64,000 bases of DNA from Sphingomonas panni. GTDB taxonomy: Bacteria > Pseudomonadota > Alphaproteobacteria > Sphingomonadales > Sphingomonadaceae. The stretch is taken from assembly GCF_022664435.1 (NCBI RefSeq), contig NZ_JAKREU010000001.1:434001-498000 (forward strand), in the 5' to 3' direction. Every line of letters begins with the position of its first letter. The stretch's first letter is position 1. The position numbers and the translations under genes were made by a program. The notes beneath the pieces were generated by a model that was given only the letters and a program-made list of their open reading frames with translations, searched no databases and had not been told where the DNA came from. This document shows, piece by piece, positions 1 through 9,604 of the stretch.

Positions 1-543
1 GCGGACGGATCGGACTTCGACCGCCTGTTCGAGGACGGCGATCGGTTCACGATCGGCGCGCTGGAGGTCGAGGTGCTGCACGTCCCCGGCCACACTCCGG
101 CCGACGTCGCCTATCGGATCGGCGATGCGGCGTTCGTCGGCGATACCCTGTTCATGCCCGACTATGGCACCGCCCGCGCCGACTTCCCCGGTGGCGACGC
201 GCGCACGCTCTACCGCTCGATCCGCCGCCTGCTGGCGTTGCCCGACGCGACGCGGCTGTTCCTGTGCCACGACTATAAGGCACCGGGCCGCGACGACTAT
301 CGCTGGGAGACGACGGTGGTCGAGCAGCGGCGGGCAAGCGTCCACGTCCATGACGGCGTGCGCGAGGACGATTTCGTCGCCATGCGCGAGAAGCGCGACG
401 CCGGACTGCCCGTGCCGAAGCTGCTGCTGCCCTCGATCCAGGTCAACATCCGCGCGGGCCATTTTGACGAGGCCGAGGCGAACGGCGTCACCTACCTGCG
501 TATCCCCGTGAAGTGGAAGAAGCATCAAGACGGCGATCGATGA
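1..543 (+). CDS. MBL-fold metallo-hydrolase (persulfide dioxygenase/Blh type), 5' end outside window
   Basis: The reading frame is open from base 1, so the start lies left of the window; about 180 residues are visible. The metal-ligand motif HVPGHTPADV, the aspartate in FVGDTLF and the histidine in LCHDY belong to the metallo-beta-lactamase fold. The C-terminal segment PKLLLPSIQVNIRAGHF is typical of the ETHE1/Blh-like group, which oxidises glutathione persulfide in sulfide detoxification. The first HxHxDH metal motif is outside the window, so the exact subgroup is inferred. It converges on the cold-shock gene with 21 bp between them. Confidence 0.8.
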   Translation, partial: ADGSDFDRLFEDGDRFTIGALEVEVLHVPGHTPADVAYRIGDAAFVGDTLFMPDYGTARADFPGGDARTLYRSIRRLLALPDATRLFLCHDYKAPGRDDYRWETTVVEQRRASVHVHDGVREDDFVAMREKRDAGLPVPKLLLPSIQVNIRAGHFDEAEANGVTYLRIPVKWKKHQDGDR

Positions 544-546
544 GCT

Positions 547-561
547 ACCGGCTTTGCCGGT
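547..561. terminator. short hairpin between convergent genes
   Basis: A perfect 6-bp inverted repeat ACCGGC/GCCGGT with a TTT loop directly follows the MBL stop codon and precedes the convergent cold-shock stop. No T-run follows, so a termination role is only a guess from position. Confidence 0.3.
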
Positions 562-564
562 GGG

Positions 565-798
565 CTATCGTCCCGGCGGTAGCGGGTCGTCTAACAGGAT
601 TTCCAGGTTGTCGGCTCCGAAACCTCCCTTGGGACGCTCGACCAAATCGAAACGCCATCGCTGCCCGCGCCGCAGCTCGGTGAAGCCGGCGCGCTCCGCT
701 GCACGGACGTGGACGAAGACCTTGGGCTGTTTGTCGTCACGGGAGATGAAGCCCCAGGCTCCACCACGGTCGAGATATTTGATCGTTCCGGTCGGCAT
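565..798 (-). CDS. cold-shock domain protein (CspA family)
   Basis: 77 residues forming one cold-shock domain. The RNP1-like segment GGAWGFISRDD and the RNP2-like VFVHV are visible, as expected for a single-stranded nucleic-acid-binding OB fold. It is slightly longer than typical Csp (about 70 residues) because of a short C-terminal tail ending PLPPGR. A good ribosome site (AAGGAAGG) precedes the ATG. It lies 18 nt after the TraR/DksA-like gene and is probably the last gene of the SulP-Usp-TraR-Csp operon, which points to a general stress role. Confidence 0.88.
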   Translation of the reverse strand: MPTGTIKYLDRGGAWGFISRDDKQPKVFVHVRAAERAGFTELRRGQRWRFDLVERPKGGFGADNLEILLDDPLPPGR

Positions 799-816
799 GA
801 CGCCTTCCTTTCGGGC

Positions 817-1164
817 TTAGCCCTCCTTGGCGCAGGTGAGGCACATGGCCGTCGCAGGCGCATGATCGAGGCGCTTGGCCTCGATTTCCTCTCCGCACCG
901 GACGCACCAGCCATAGTCGCCACTATCGATCCACTTCAGCGCGGCATCGATGCGGTTGCGCTCGGCCTGGCGGTGCCGCTGCGCCGCCAGAGCCATTGCC
1001 TGCACCTGCATGGCGTCGATCCGCGACAGGCGGCCGACGCTTTCCTGATCGAGCGTGACCGGCGCGCGCATGTCCTCGGCTACCGCATCGTCAGCAACGA
1101 GCTGATCGCGCAGCGCCAGTAATTGCCGACGCCGCGCTTCCAAGTCCGGCGCGCACCCGGTCAT
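817..1164 (-). CDS. TraR/DksA-type zinc-finger protein
   Basis: 115 residues from the chosen ATG. The C-terminus has a four-cysteine finger, CVRCGEE followed by CLTCAKEG, the dksA/traR C4-type zinc finger of proteins that bind the RNA polymerase secondary channel. A coiled N-terminal helical region precedes it. The frame stays open upstream, but the ATG at 1164 begins one base after the universal stress protein stop (1166-1168), the spacing expected for translational coupling, so the longer start is rejected. The protein is shorter than DksA (about 150 residues), so TraR-like or DksA2-like is the better description. Confidence 0.85.
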   Translation of the reverse strand: MTGCAPDLEARRRQLLALRDQLVADDAVAEDMRAPVTLDQESVGRLSRIDAMQVQAMALAAQRHRQAERNRIDAALKWIDSGDYGWCVRCGEEIEAKRLDHAPATAMCLTCAKEG

Positions 1165-1165
1165 G

Positions 1166-2008
1166 TCAGCGTACCAGCAAGACCGGCGCGCGGACGGTGC
1201 GGACCATCGTCGTTGTCGTACTGCCGACGATGAGCGTGCGGAGCGGAGAGTGACCATAAGCACCCATCACCAGCATTGCGCCGGGATGCGCGGCCATGTG
1301 ATCGCCGATGACGGCATCAACCTTGCCATCGCGCAGGACGGTTTCGGCGCAGGCCGGAAGCGAAGCCGCTGCCGCGCCGAGCTGATCGCGATGCCTGGCA
1401 TCGTCCGGTCCCGCCATGACGAGGTGCACGGGCAAGCCGCCGAACAGCGGCGACGTTGCGACATGACGCACGGCCCGACAGGCAGCAGGGCTGTTGTCGA
1501 ACGCGATCACTACGGCGTCAGGTGCCTTTGCCTCACGCGAGGCGATCAGCACCGGCTTGTCACTGGCGCGCACCACCCGTTCGACCTTCGAGCCGATATG
1601 GTCGGTCGCGAACTCGCCCGAGGCACCGCGCTTGCCGATAATGACCAGCGCGGCATCAGCTTCACGCTCGACGATCGTTTCCACGATCCCGCCATGCAGG
1701 TGCATCGACGCGACCGTGATGCCCTGCTCCTTCAGGCGGGCACCGCCTGCGTCCAGCAGGATGCGCCCTTCCTCGATGGCGAGACGCCCCGCCGCTTCCT
1801 CAAGGCGGGTCAGCTCCTCCAGCAGATCGCTTTTGACGCCGAGGCCGATCGCGCCGCTATGATCGTTGCGCGATGCCACGGCATCCTTCCGCTGGACGAC
1901 ATGCAGCAGCTCGACATCAGCCCCAAGCCGGGTCGCGGCCCAGGCCGCCAGATCGACGACGCTGGTTGCGTAGGTGGATGCGTCGATACAGGCCAATATG
2001 CGATTCAT
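1166..2008 (-). CDS. universal stress protein, tandem UspA domains
   Basis: 280 residues with two UspA domains (about 1-150 and 160-280). Each carries an ATP-loop G-x2-G-x9-G-S signature: GKRGASGEFATDHIGS near residue 126 and GAYGHSPLRTLIVGS near residue 248. The N-terminus (MNRILACIDAS) is a normal Usp beta-strand start, and GGAGAGGG precedes the ATG. It begins 11 nt after the SulP stop and ends one base before the TraR-like gene. SulP transporters with a Usp partner are a recurring bacterial pairing. The role is presumably in stress or in control of transport. Confidence 0.9.
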   Translation of the reverse strand: MNRILACIDASTYATSVVDLAAWAATRLGADVELLHVVQRKDAVASRNDHSGAIGLGVKSDLLEELTRLEEAAGRLAIEEGRILLDAGGARLKEQGITVASMHLHGGIVETIVEREADAALVIIGKRGASGEFATDHIGSKVERVVRASDKPVLIASREAKAPDAVVIAFDNSPAACRAVRHVATSPLFGGLPVHLVMAGPDDARHRDQLGAAAASLPACAETVLRDGKVDAVIGDHMAAHPGAMLVMGAYGHSPLRTLIVGSTTTTMVRTVRAPVLLVR

Positions 2009-2019
2009 AAGCCCTCTCC

Positions 2020-3504
2020 TCAGTGGGCGCCCAGCGCTGCTTCGGCGCCGGGCTTGTCATGGACGGCGAAGCGATCGATCATCGTCGCGCTTGCCTGACT
2101 GAGGCCGATGACCTCGACATGGGTGCCTTCGCGGCGAAACTTGAGGATCGCCTTGTCGAGGCTCCCCACCGCCGAAATGTCCCAGAAATGCGCGGCGGTC
2201 AGGTCGATGACCACATTGTCCAGCACCTCCTTGAAGTCGAAGGCATCAGCGAACCGCTCGGACGAGGCGAAGAACACCTGACCCGAGACGCGGTAGGTCC
2301 GCGTTCTGCCGTCCGGGCTCAGCTCGGTTGCCACGTCGAACAGGCGCTTGACCTTGCTGGCGAAGAACAGGCCCGACAGGATCACGCCTGCGACCACGCC
2401 CTGCGCCAGATCGTGCGTCGAGACGACGACCAGCACCGTCACCAGCATGACGACCGACGACTGCCACGGATAGCTCTTGAGGTTCTTGATCGATCCCCAG
2501 GAGAAGGTGCCGATCGACACCATAATCATCACTGCGACCAATGCCGGCATCGGAATGCGGGCAACCAGTGGCCCCAGCACGACGATCAGGAACAGCAGGA
2601 ATGCGCCCGAGACGAAGGTGGAGAGGCGGGTAGAGCCGCCTGACTTCACGTTGATGACCGACTGCCCGATCATCGCGCAGCCGCCCATTCCGCCGAAGAA
2701 CCCGGTCAGGAAATTGGCGATGCCCTGCCCCTTTATCTCGCGACGCTTGTTGGACGGAGTGTCGGTCAGATCATCGACGATCTGCGCGGTCATCATCGAT
2801 TCCAGTAGGCCCACCGCCGCCATCGTCAGCGAATAGGGGAAGATGATGCGCAGCGTTTCCAGCGTGAACGGCACCTGCGGGATGCCGAACGCCGGCAGCG
2901 ACGAGGGCAGCTTGCCCATGTCGCCGACCGTGTTGACCTTGATACCTGCATAGATCGACACGATCGTCAGGATCACGATCGCAACCAGTGGCGACGGGAT
3001 CGCCTTGGTGATGCACGGGAACAGGTAGATGATCGCCAGCCCCGCTGCGACCATCGCGTAGGTTTCCCACCCGACGTTCGTGAGCTGGGGGAGCTGCGCG
3101 ATGAAGATCAGGATCGCGAGCGCATTGACAAAGCCGGTGATGACCGAGCGTGACACATACTGCATCAGCAGGTCGAGCTTCAGGAACCCGGCGACGCCCT
3201 GGATCAACCCCATGAGGATGGTGGCGGCGAAGAGGTATTGGACGCCGTGATCGCGGATCAGCGGCAGGACGAGAACCGCAATTGCGGCGGTTGCGGCCGA
3301 GATCATGCCGGGGCGACCGCCCGCGAGCGAAATGATGACGGCGATGGAGAAAGAGGCAAACAGCCCGACGCTTGGATCGACGCCAGCAATGATTGAGAAG
3401 CCGATGGCTTCCGGGATCAGCGCGAGCGCGACGACGATGCCCGCAAGCACGTCCGCGCGTGGGTTCGAGAGCCATTCGCGTCGAAGCGAAGTAGCAAATG
3501 TCAT
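2020..3504 (-). CDS. SulP family inorganic anion transporter with STAS domain
   Basis: 494 residues from the ATG at 3504; a start 51 nt upstream is possible but adds an unconserved leader. The membrane part starts [26 protein letters not shown], the SulP core motif, and contains about ten or more hydrophobic segments. The C-terminal about 100 residues form a STAS domain ([23 protein letters not shown]). Family members carry sulfate, bicarbonate or other anions with H+ or Na+. The substrate cannot be read from sequence, though the linked Usp recalls bicarbonate/sulfate SulP-Usp pairs. It is first in the stress operon; its promoter must lie in 3505-3738. Confidence 0.92.
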   Translation of the reverse strand: MTFATSLRREWLSNPRADVLAGIVVALALIPEAIGFSIIAGVDPSVGLFASFSIAVIISLAGGRPGMISAATAAIAVLVLPLIRDHGVQYLFAATILMGLIQGVAGFLKLDLLMQYVSRSVITGFVNALAILIFIAQLPQLTNVGWETYAMVAAGLAIIYLFPCITKAIPSPLVAIVILTIVSIYAGIKVNTVGDMGKLPSSLPAFGIPQVPFTLETLRIIFPYSLTMAAVGLLESMMTAQIVDDLTDTPSNKRREIKGQGIANFLTGFFGGMGGCAMIGQSVINVKSGGSTRLSTFVSGAFLLFLIVVLGPLVARIPMPALVAVMIMVSIGTFSWGSIKNLKSYPWQSSVVMLVTVLVVVSTHDLAQGVVAGVILSGLFFASKVKRLFDVATELSPDGRTRTYRVSGQVFFASSERFADAFDFKEVLDNVVIDLTAAHFWDISAVGSLDKAILKFRREGTHVEVIGLSQASATMIDRFAVHDKPGAEAALGAH

Positions 3505-3738
3505 GTAGAAACCTGATCGCAATAGCGAGGGGCGCACGCCGTCAGACGCGTTCAATCAACGATGCTCGGAGCGAGACCCAAATTCGCTATGGTTATCCCG
3601 GGGATAGGCGCCGGGCCGAGCCACCCGAAACGATTCGGGTCCGTCGAAGGCCCGTAGATAGTCACTGATCGGACCATATTGCAACTGCGAACATGGATTG
3701 TTCGAGCGCAGCTCGTTGCAGCGGGCCGATCGTTGCCG

Positions 3739-4485
3739 TCAGGATTGCGGCGAGGTCGCGATGCTGGACAGGTCCGTGGCGGCGTTGATCGGCACGCCGG
3801 CTTCCTTCCGCTCCGAATAGCGATCGACCAGTTGCGCGGTATGCGGGCGCAACAGGACGGTGAAGCGCACCAGTTCCTCCGCCACGTCGACGATCCGGTC
3901 GTAATAGCTCGACGGCTTCATCCGGCCGGCGTCATCGAACTCGGCAAACGCCTTGGCGACCGACGACTGGTTGGGGATCGTCACCATCCGCATCCATCGG
4001 CCCAGCACGCGCAGGCTGTTGACGCTGTTGAACGACTGCGATCCGGCCGACACCTGCATGACCGCCAGCGTGCGGCCCTGGGTCGGGCGCATCCCGCCCA
4101 TGCTGAGCGGCAGGTGATCGATCTGCAGCTTCATGATGCCGGTGATCTGGCCGTGGCGCTCGGGGCTGCACCACACCTGCCCCTCCGACCATAGCGACAA
4201 TTCGCGCAGTTCATGGACGGCCGGATGGTCGTCGCCGACGTACTGGTCGGGTAGCGGCAGCGTCGCGGGATCAAAGATGCGCGTCTCGCAGCCGAAGAAG
4301 CGGAGCAGCCGCGCTGCCTCCTCGACGCACAGACGCGAATAGGATCGCTCCCGGAGCGAGCCATAGAGCAGCAGAATGCGGGGCGGCGGATCACCAGCGC
4401 CCAGCCCGAGGGCGGGCCGATCGAGCGCATAGCGCCGATCGAGCGCGGGCAGATGGTCGGGGTCGGCAAGGTTGCGGAGCGGCAT
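3739..4485 (-). CDS. arsH: ArsH, NADPH-dependent FMN reductase for organoarsenicals
   Basis: 248 residues, last gene of the arsenic operon. The flavodoxin-like FMN-binding loop [10 protein letters not shown] lies near residue 41, and [18 protein letters not shown] and [14 protein letters not shown] are ArsH hallmarks. ArsH oxidises trivalent methylarsenicals using NADPH and FMN and has broader quinone/azo reductase activity. The ATG chosen overlaps the arsB stop by an ATGA tetranucleotide. The open frame runs further upstream inside arsB and is ignored. Confidence 0.93.
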   Translation of the reverse strand: MPLRNLADPDHLPALDRRYALDRPALGLGAGDPPPRILLLYGSLRERSYSRLCVEEAARLLRFFGCETRIFDPATLPLPDQYVGDDHPAVHELRELSLWSEGQVWCSPERHGQITGIMKLQIDHLPLSMGGMRPTQGRTLAVMQVSAGSQSFNSVNSLRVLGRWMRMVTIPNQSSVAKAFAEFDDAGRMKPSSYYDRIVDVAEELVRFTVLLRPHTAQLVDRYSERKEAGVPINAATDLSSIATSPQS

Positions 4486-5771
4486 CAAGCGAGTCCAATT
4501 CGCAGCGCGAGCGCCGCCAAGGTGATGAGCAGGACCGGCACGGTGAGCGTAACCCCGACCCGGAAATAATAGCCCCATCCGATCCTGACGCCCTTCTGCC
4601 CCAGGACATGCAGCCACAGCAGCGTCGCAAGCGAGCCGATCGGCGTCAGCTTGGGGCCGAGGTCGCAGCCGATGACATTGGCGTAGATCATCGCGTCCCG
4701 GACCGCCCCGGTCGCGTGGGTGGCGTCGATCGACAGCGCCCCCACCAGCACGGTCGGCATGTTGTTCATCACCGACGACAGGACGGCCGCGATCACGCCC
4801 GTTCCCAGCGCCGCGCCCCATACCTCGCCTTGCGCGGTGCGATCGAGCAGCGCCGCCAGATAATCGGTCAGGCCGGCGTTCCGCAGGCCATAGACGACCA
4901 GGTACATGCCGAGCGAGAAGATCACGACCTGCCACGGTGCGCCGCGTAGCACCTTGCCGGTCTGTATTTCGTGGCCGCGCCCGGCGATCACCAGCAGCAG
5001 GATGGCGCCGGCAGCGGCGACGGCGCTGACCGGCACGCCCATCGGTTCGAGCAGGAAGAAGCCGGCGAGCAGCAGGGCAAGGACGATCCATCCGGCGCGG
5101 AAGGTCGCCGCATCCCGGATCGCGGCACCGGGCGCGCGCAGCGCGGCCACATCGTAATCCCGCGGTATGTCGCGGCGGAAGAAGAGCAGCAGCGCGCCCA
5201 GCGTGGCGGCGATCGACACCAGGTCGACCGGCACCATCACCGCCGCATACTCCCCGAACCCGATCCCGAAGAAGTCGGCCGACACGATGTTGACGAGGTT
5301 CGAGACGACCAGCGGCAGGCTGGCGGTATCGGCGATGAACCCCGCCGCCATGACGAACGCCAGCATCGCCTTGTCCTCGAACCCCAGTGCCCGCAGCATG
5401 GCGATGACGATCGGGGTCAGGATCAGCGCCGCGCCGTCATTGGCGAACAGTGCGGACACGCCTGCGCCGAGTAGCACGATCAGGACGAACAGCCGGTGAC
5501 CATGGCCTGCGCCCCAGCGGGCGACATGCAGCGCCGCCCATTCGAAGAACCCGGCTTCATCCAGCAACAGGCTGATGACGATGATCGCGACGAACGCGGC
5601 GGTCGCATTCCAGACGATCCCCCACACCACCGGCACGTCGGACAGGGTGACGACACCCGCGAGCAGCGCGACGATCGCCCCGCCCATCGCGCTCCACCCG
5701 ATGCCGAGGCCCTTAGGCTGCCAGATGACGAGCACGATCGTCGCGACGAAGATCAGGGCCGCAAGCAGCAT
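4485..5771 (-). CDS. arsB: ArsB arsenite efflux permease
   Basis: 428 residues, almost wholly hydrophobic with about 12 membrane segments, the ArsB/NhaD-type ion transporter length. Segments such as [19 protein letters not shown] and [19 protein letters not shown] are characteristic ArsB motifs. It exports arsenite or antimonite produced by ArsC, driven by the membrane potential because no arsA ATPase is present. Start and stop both overlap the neighbours by ATGA (arsC upstream, arsH downstream). Confidence 0.93.
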   Translation of the reverse strand: MLLAALIFVATIVLVIWQPKGLGIGWSAMGGAIVALLAGVVTLSDVPVVWGIVWNATAAFVAIIVISLLLDEAGFFEWAALHVARWGAGHGHRLFVLIVLLGAGVSALFANDGAALILTPIVIAMLRALGFEDKAMLAFVMAAGFIADTASLPLVVSNLVNIVSADFFGIGFGEYAAVMVPVDLVSIAATLGALLLFFRRDIPRDYDVAALRAPGAAIRDAATFRAGWIVLALLLAGFFLLEPMGVPVSAVAAAGAILLLVIAGRGHEIQTGKVLRGAPWQVVIFSLGMYLVVYGLRNAGLTDYLAALLDRTAQGEVWGAALGTGVIAAVLSSVMNNMPTVLVGALSIDATHATGAVRDAMIYANVIGCDLGPKLTPIGSLATLLWLHVLGQKGVRIGWGYYFRVGVTLTVPVLLITLAALALRIGLA

Positions 5772-6199
5772 CAGCCGACGCGCCGGCCCGACGCATCGAC
5801 CACCTGTTCGCCGTCTTCCTTGGCGAACGCGCCGAGCTGGCCGCTCGGCAGCAGATCAAGAACGGTTTCGGAAGGGCGGCACAGCTTCACACCGAGCGGC
5901 GAGACGACCAGCGGTCGGTTGATGAGGATCGGGTGCGCCAACATCGCATCGACCAACGCGTCGTCGGACAGCGACGTGTCGTTCAGGCCCATCTCTGCAT
6001 AGGGCGTACCCTTCTCGCGCAGGAGATCGCGCGGCTTCACACCGGCGCGGTCGATCAGCGCGACCAAAAGCGCGCGCGCGGGCGGCGTCTTGAGATACTC
6101 GATGACATGCGGTTCGATGCCGGCATTGCGGATCAGCCCAAGGGCATTGCGAGATGTGCCGCACTCGGGGTTGTGATAGATCACGATATCGACGGCCAC
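5771..6199 (-). CDS. arsC: ArsC arsenate reductase, glutaredoxin-coupled type
   Basis: 142 residues from a GTG start at 6199, chosen because AAAGGA lies 6 nt upstream and the protein then begins [16 protein letters not shown], as in known ArsC. The catalytic cysteine is Cys13 in [11 protein letters not shown], and LINRPLVV carries the conserved arginine that binds arsenate. It reduces arsenate to arsenite with glutathione/glutaredoxin. The track-length version from 6250 adds an unconserved leader. It lies 11 nt after arsR and overlaps arsB. Confidence 0.93.
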   Translation of the reverse strand: MAVDIVIYHNPECGTSRNALGLIRNAGIEPHVIEYLKTPPARALLVALIDRAGVKPRDLLREKGTPYAEMGLNDTSLSDDALVDAMLAHPILINRPLVVSPLGVKLCRPSETVLDLLPSGQLGAFAKEDGEQVVDASGRRVG

Positions 6200-6210
6200 A
6201 GGGCGTCCTT

Positions 6211-6543
6211 TCAGCAGCAGGGGGCGAGTTCGGCGATCAGCGGCGCACACAGTTCCGCGTTACCAGCGCAGCAGTCCTTCACGAGGAACAGCATCAGCGT
6301 GCGCAGGCCGTCCAGATCGGCGCGATAGATGATTGACCGGCTATGGCGTTCGGAGCGGACCAGGCCCGCGCGGGCGAGAATGCCGAGATGTGCCGACATG
6401 GTGTTTTGCGGCACGTCGAGCTGACGGGCGATTTCGCCAGCCGCCATCCCGGCGGGTTCGTGGCGAACCAGCAGGCGGAACACGTCTAGGCGCGTTGCCT
6501 GCGCCAGCGCCCCAAGCGCAACGATAGCCGAATCATTTTCCAT
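6211..6543 (-). CDS. arsR: ArsR family As(III)-responsive repressor
   Basis: 110 residues with a winged helix-turn-helix (AGEIARQLDVPQNTMSAHLGILARAGLV). It lacks the ELCVCDL metal site in the recognition helix of the E. coli type. It has instead a cysteine cluster at the C-terminus: Cys91, Cys92, Cys99, Cys109 and Cys110. This resembles the C-terminal three-cysteine site of the Acidithiobacillus-type ArsR (ArsR2), so arsenite sensing by that tail is inferred. It is first gene of arsR-C-B-H and should repress its own operon. Confidence 0.92.
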   Translation of the reverse strand: MENDSAIVALGALAQATRLDVFRLLVRHEPAGMAAGEIARQLDVPQNTMSAHLGILARAGLVRSERHSRSIIYRADLDGLRTLMLFLVKDCCAGNAELCAPLIAELAPCC

Positions 6544-6577
6544 GCATCCAGCATAATGGATGTATTAAATCCTGCAA
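6542..6577 (-). promoter_or_regulatory. arsR promoter and likely ArsR operator
   Basis: On the minus strand TTGCAG (6577-6572), a 16-nt spacer and TATGCT (6555-6550) give a plausible promoter. Overlapping the -10 is a near-perfect inverted repeat ATACATCCA/TGGATGCAT (arms 6565-6557 and 6550-6542, 8 of 9 matching). The repeat touches the arsR start codon, so transcription would begin at or near the A of ATG, which suggests a leaderless or very short-leader mRNA. Confidence 0.5.
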
Positions 6578-6616
6578 AAGGCTTTTGTTCGCCCGCCCGG
6601 CGCACGCTCGTAGCTA

Positions 6617-6655
6617 CCATATGCTGTGGTAACGGCATTCTTCCGCAGCATATGG
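6617..6655. repeat. 13-bp inverted repeat upstream of arsR
   Basis: CCATATGCTGTGG (6617-6629) and CCGCAGCATATGG (6643-6655) pair with one mismatch around a 13-nt spacer. It is about 70 bp upstream of arsR and has no T-run. It could be a second regulator site or a scar. Confidence 0.45.
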
Positions 6656-7399
6656 CATGGACAGGGACCATGCGAACCTCGGGGGTTCACGACTAACCGC
6701 GTGCTATTTATTAATCCAGCATCGGACGTTGCATCAGCGCCGCGATATCGAAATTATCCAATGTTCTGAGTGCCCATCTTCGGCCTTTGAGGGGCACCAT
6801 TCTCCCGCAGCTATTGAAGTGCTTCGGGCTTTTGTGAGAAAATCAGGCTTAGCGCGGTTGGCTACTACAAACGTAGCGAGGCAATATCGTGTGTACCTCA
6901 CCTGTTTCGCCGCCAAGGTGGCACCTATTATTTTCGGCGGGCCATACCAGCGAATCTCCGGCATCGGTTCGACGGTCGCCGAGAATGGATTGCTTCGTTA
7001 CGCGCTAAAGATAGACGCCAAGCCAAGCGGCTACCGGAAGATGTTGCCAAGTGAGCACAAGGAAAACGTGGTGGCTGCGCCGACGCTGCTCAAACGATCG
7101 TCGCGCAGCAGACAATCCATGCGCCGGCGGCGTTTTCAAGTGTTGGGGAAGCACTACAGCACGCGTAATCCGATGCGCGGTCGCTGACGCTCGACATCTT
7201 GATGCGAACACCACGCTGCTGACCGTCGACATTGTGAGGAACTGCGCGACAAGACGCCATTCATGGTGGCCAGCAATCATGATCGTCTGGTGGGGGTTAC
7301 CATGGCGGGCGACAAGTGTCCTGCCACGCCCGACGTAGATCGCCGAAGCATCCGACCGCGACGGAATTCGTCTGTATAGCCCGGACAGGCCGGCCTGCC
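6656..7399. other. 744-bp stretch without a supportable gene, lower GC than its surroundings
   Basis: Open frames exist on both strands (a 176-codon one on plus from 6657, a 140-codon one on minus ending at 7005), but none shows a recognisable domain, a good ribosome site or the codon bias of neighbouring genes. Base composition is visibly less GC-rich than on either side. I read it as decayed or foreign DNA between the arsenic operon and the glycosidase gene. Confidence 0.4.
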
Positions 7400-9373
7400 T
7401 CAGCTGTGCGGCGACGCCACGTCCCAATAGGTCGCATAGCGTTCGTGCGCGATGCGGTGATAGGGGATCAGCCGGATCGGCGTTCCCTCCACCGACGCGA
7501 CCGTGAATTCGAGCGGCCTGTCCGTCGGGCGGATGCTTTGTGCCAGCAGGTCTGGATCGCCGGCGAGCCGGGGCACGGAAAAGGGCGCGTTGTTGTAATC
7601 GCCATAGCGGCGTTCATTGGCGATGATATCCGCACCCGGCACCAGCCCCTCGCGACCCAGGGCACCGGCAAGGACCAGCGGTCCATAGGTGAAGGCGACG
7701 ATCTCCGGTTCCGCCGGCAGCGGTTCGGCCGCGACCGCCATGGTCAGGCGCAGCTCGACCCGGTCGCCGTCCTGCCAGGTACGGGTCAGGTCGATATAGC
7801 GGCCCGGCAGTGTCGATCGGGCGACTTCCACGCCGTTGACCGACACGATCGCGTTGCGGCTCCATCCCGGATGCCGCAGTTTCAGCGTGGCGTCGGTCGG
7901 TTGCTCCAGCCCCCAGCGCAGCGTCGTCATGGGCTGTTCCGGGAACGTCGTGACTTGCGTCAGTACCGCGTCCTTCGCCCGCCAGCGCACCGCGGAGGGG
8001 ATGAACAGGTTCACGTACAGCGCGGCATCGTCGTGAAAATAGATCGAGTCGCGATATTTGACATGGTTCTCCATGCCGGTGCCCGTGCAGCACCAGAAAC
8101 TATGCTCGGGCGTGTGGTACAGCTTCATATAGCCGGGGCGTGCACCCTGGAAATAGGTCGCCATGCCGCTGTCGGGGTCCTGCGACGCGAGAATGCCGTT
8201 ATACAGCGTCCGCTCGTAGTAATCGGCATAGTCGACGCGCGGGTCCTGCAGGAACAGCGCGCGCGTGAGCTTGAGCATATTGTGCTGGCCGCACGTCTCC
8301 GACCCCTTCGCCGAAAAGACGTGATCGCGTGCGGCGGCGACGGCGAAAAAATATTCCGCATCGCCATGACCGCCGGTCGCGTAGGAGCGGGTCTGCACGA
8401 CCGTCCGCCAGAAGAACGCGGCGGCATCGTGGTAGCGTGCGTCGCCGGTCGCATCATGGACGCGCTGGAACCCGACGATCTTGGGCACCTGCGTATTGGC
8501 GTGCAGGCCGTCGAGATGGTCCTGCCCGCGCGCCAGCGGCAACAGCACCGCCTTGTGCGAGAATCGTTCCGCCAGCGTGCGATACTCGGCATTGCCGGTC
8601 ATCGCATACAGGTCGGCATAGACCTCGTTCATGCCGCCATGTTCGGTTTCCAGCATCGTTTCGAACGCGGCGTCCGACAGCGGCCGACACGCCGCCACGC
8701 CCCAGTCCGCCAGCCGCAGCAGCACCGCGCGCGACGTCGCACTGTCGGCCAGCAACGCCGCATCGCGCAGGCCGGCATAGATTTTGTGCAGCGTGTACCA
8801 CGGCACCCCGGTGATCGGCTCTCCGCGCAGGTGCGCGGCGATCACCGCCGCCCCCTTGGGAAAGGCGCAGACCAGCCCGCTGCCGGCCGCCGCCTGACAG
8901 GCGGCGAGTTCACCGGCGATATGGTCGATCCGTTGCCGGTACCGCCGATCCCCCGTCGCGCGAAAGGCGAGCGCACAGGCCGACAGATAATGGCCGAGCG
9001 TATGGCCATGACAGTTGATGTCGGCCCACATCGCCTCCGATTCCCAGCCGCCATAGACGGGCGCCTTGGGTCGAAGGCCGGCATTGACGCGGAAATTGTG
9101 CAGCATCCGGTCGGGCTGCAATTTCAGCAGATAGGCTTCGGTCCGGCGCTGCGCGGCGAGGAACGGTCCCTCGCCCAGCGTCACATCGGCCATATCGAAC
9201 GGCTGCAGTCGGGCCTTCCCCATCGCTGCCGGTGCCGCCAACGCAGCGGCCTGTGCCGATCGCGGGATCGACAGCGCCAGCCCGGCCGCCAGCGCCCCCG
9301 TGGCCAGGACATCACGGCGCGAAGGCCCGCCGCAGCGGCAGTCATGGGTCAATGCATCTTCTCCTCGACGCAA
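7400..9373 (-). CDS. GH127-type beta-L-arabinofuranosidase, Tat-exported
   Basis: 657 residues. A twin-arginine signal (SRRDVLATGALAAGLALSIP) precedes the DUF1680/GH127 catalytic domain. The zinc and nucleophile residues expected for GH127 are present: Glu and Cys in the ETCGQHNML segment and the double Cys in FWCCTGTGMENH, where the first Cys is the nucleophile in HypBA1. The C-terminal part is beta-rich, as in the family. It should release arabinofuranose or related sugars from plant polysaccharide in the periplasm. The next gene upstream is a gluconate-type transporter, which hints at sugar-acid or pectin-side-chain use, but 231 bp separate them. Confidence 0.88.
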   Translation of the reverse strand: MRRGEDALTHDCRCGGPSRRDVLATGALAAGLALSIPRSAQAAALAAPAAMGKARLQPFDMADVTLGEGPFLAAQRRTEAYLLKLQPDRMLHNFRVNAGLRPKAPVYGGWESEAMWADINCHGHTLGHYLSACALAFRATGDRRYRQRIDHIAGELAACQAAAGSGLVCAFPKGAAVIAAHLRGEPITGVPWYTLHKIYAGLRDAALLADSATSRAVLLRLADWGVAACRPLSDAAFETMLETEHGGMNEVYADLYAMTGNAEYRTLAERFSHKAVLLPLARGQDHLDGLHANTQVPKIVGFQRVHDATGDARYHDAAAFFWRTVVQTRSYATGGHGDAEYFFAVAAARDHVFSAKGSETCGQHNMLKLTRALFLQDPRVDYADYYERTLYNGILASQDPDSGMATYFQGARPGYMKLYHTPEHSFWCCTGTGMENHVKYRDSIYFHDDAALYVNLFIPSAVRWRAKDAVLTQVTTFPEQPMTTLRWGLEQPTDATLKLRHPGWSRNAIVSVNGVEVARSTLPGRYIDLTRTWQDGDRVELRLTMAVAAEPLPAEPEIVAFTYGPLVLAGALGREGLVPGADIIANERRYGDYNNAPFSVPRLAGDPDLLAQSIRPTDRPLEFTVASVEGTPIRLIPYHRIAHERYATYWDVASPHS

Positions 9374-9470
9374 TGTGTTGCCATTGTCGTCCCGCCCGAT
9401 GCTACCACCGGTACGCAGGCCGACGCCATGCCCTTCGGCGTCGGCTCATCCGAACGGAGGAGCGTCGGTA

Positions 9471-9592
9471 TCAGTCGGGCAGGTCGACGATCGGTCCGGG
9501 CTGGGCCAGCATCGCGCCAAGGGCCGCGATCTTCCGCATGCGGATGCCGCTGCAACTTGACACCGCATGGGCATCCGCCACGAAGTCCAACG
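9471..9592 (-). pseudogene. possible 3' remnant of an unidentified gene
   Basis: Just downstream of the gntP stop a minus-strand frame encodes about 40 residues ending MRKIAALGAMLAQPGPIVDLPD and a stop. It has no start at its 5' side, because a stop codon interrupts the frame 2 to 3 codons before the usable part. The composition looks like a genuine protein C-terminus, but I cannot assign the family. Confidence 0.25.
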
Positions 9593-9604
9593 CGCGTCAC
9601 CGCA

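Noticed and set aside
6657..7187. 176-codon plus-strand frame as a real gene
   Set aside because: No recognised domain, no ribosome site and no host-like codon bias.
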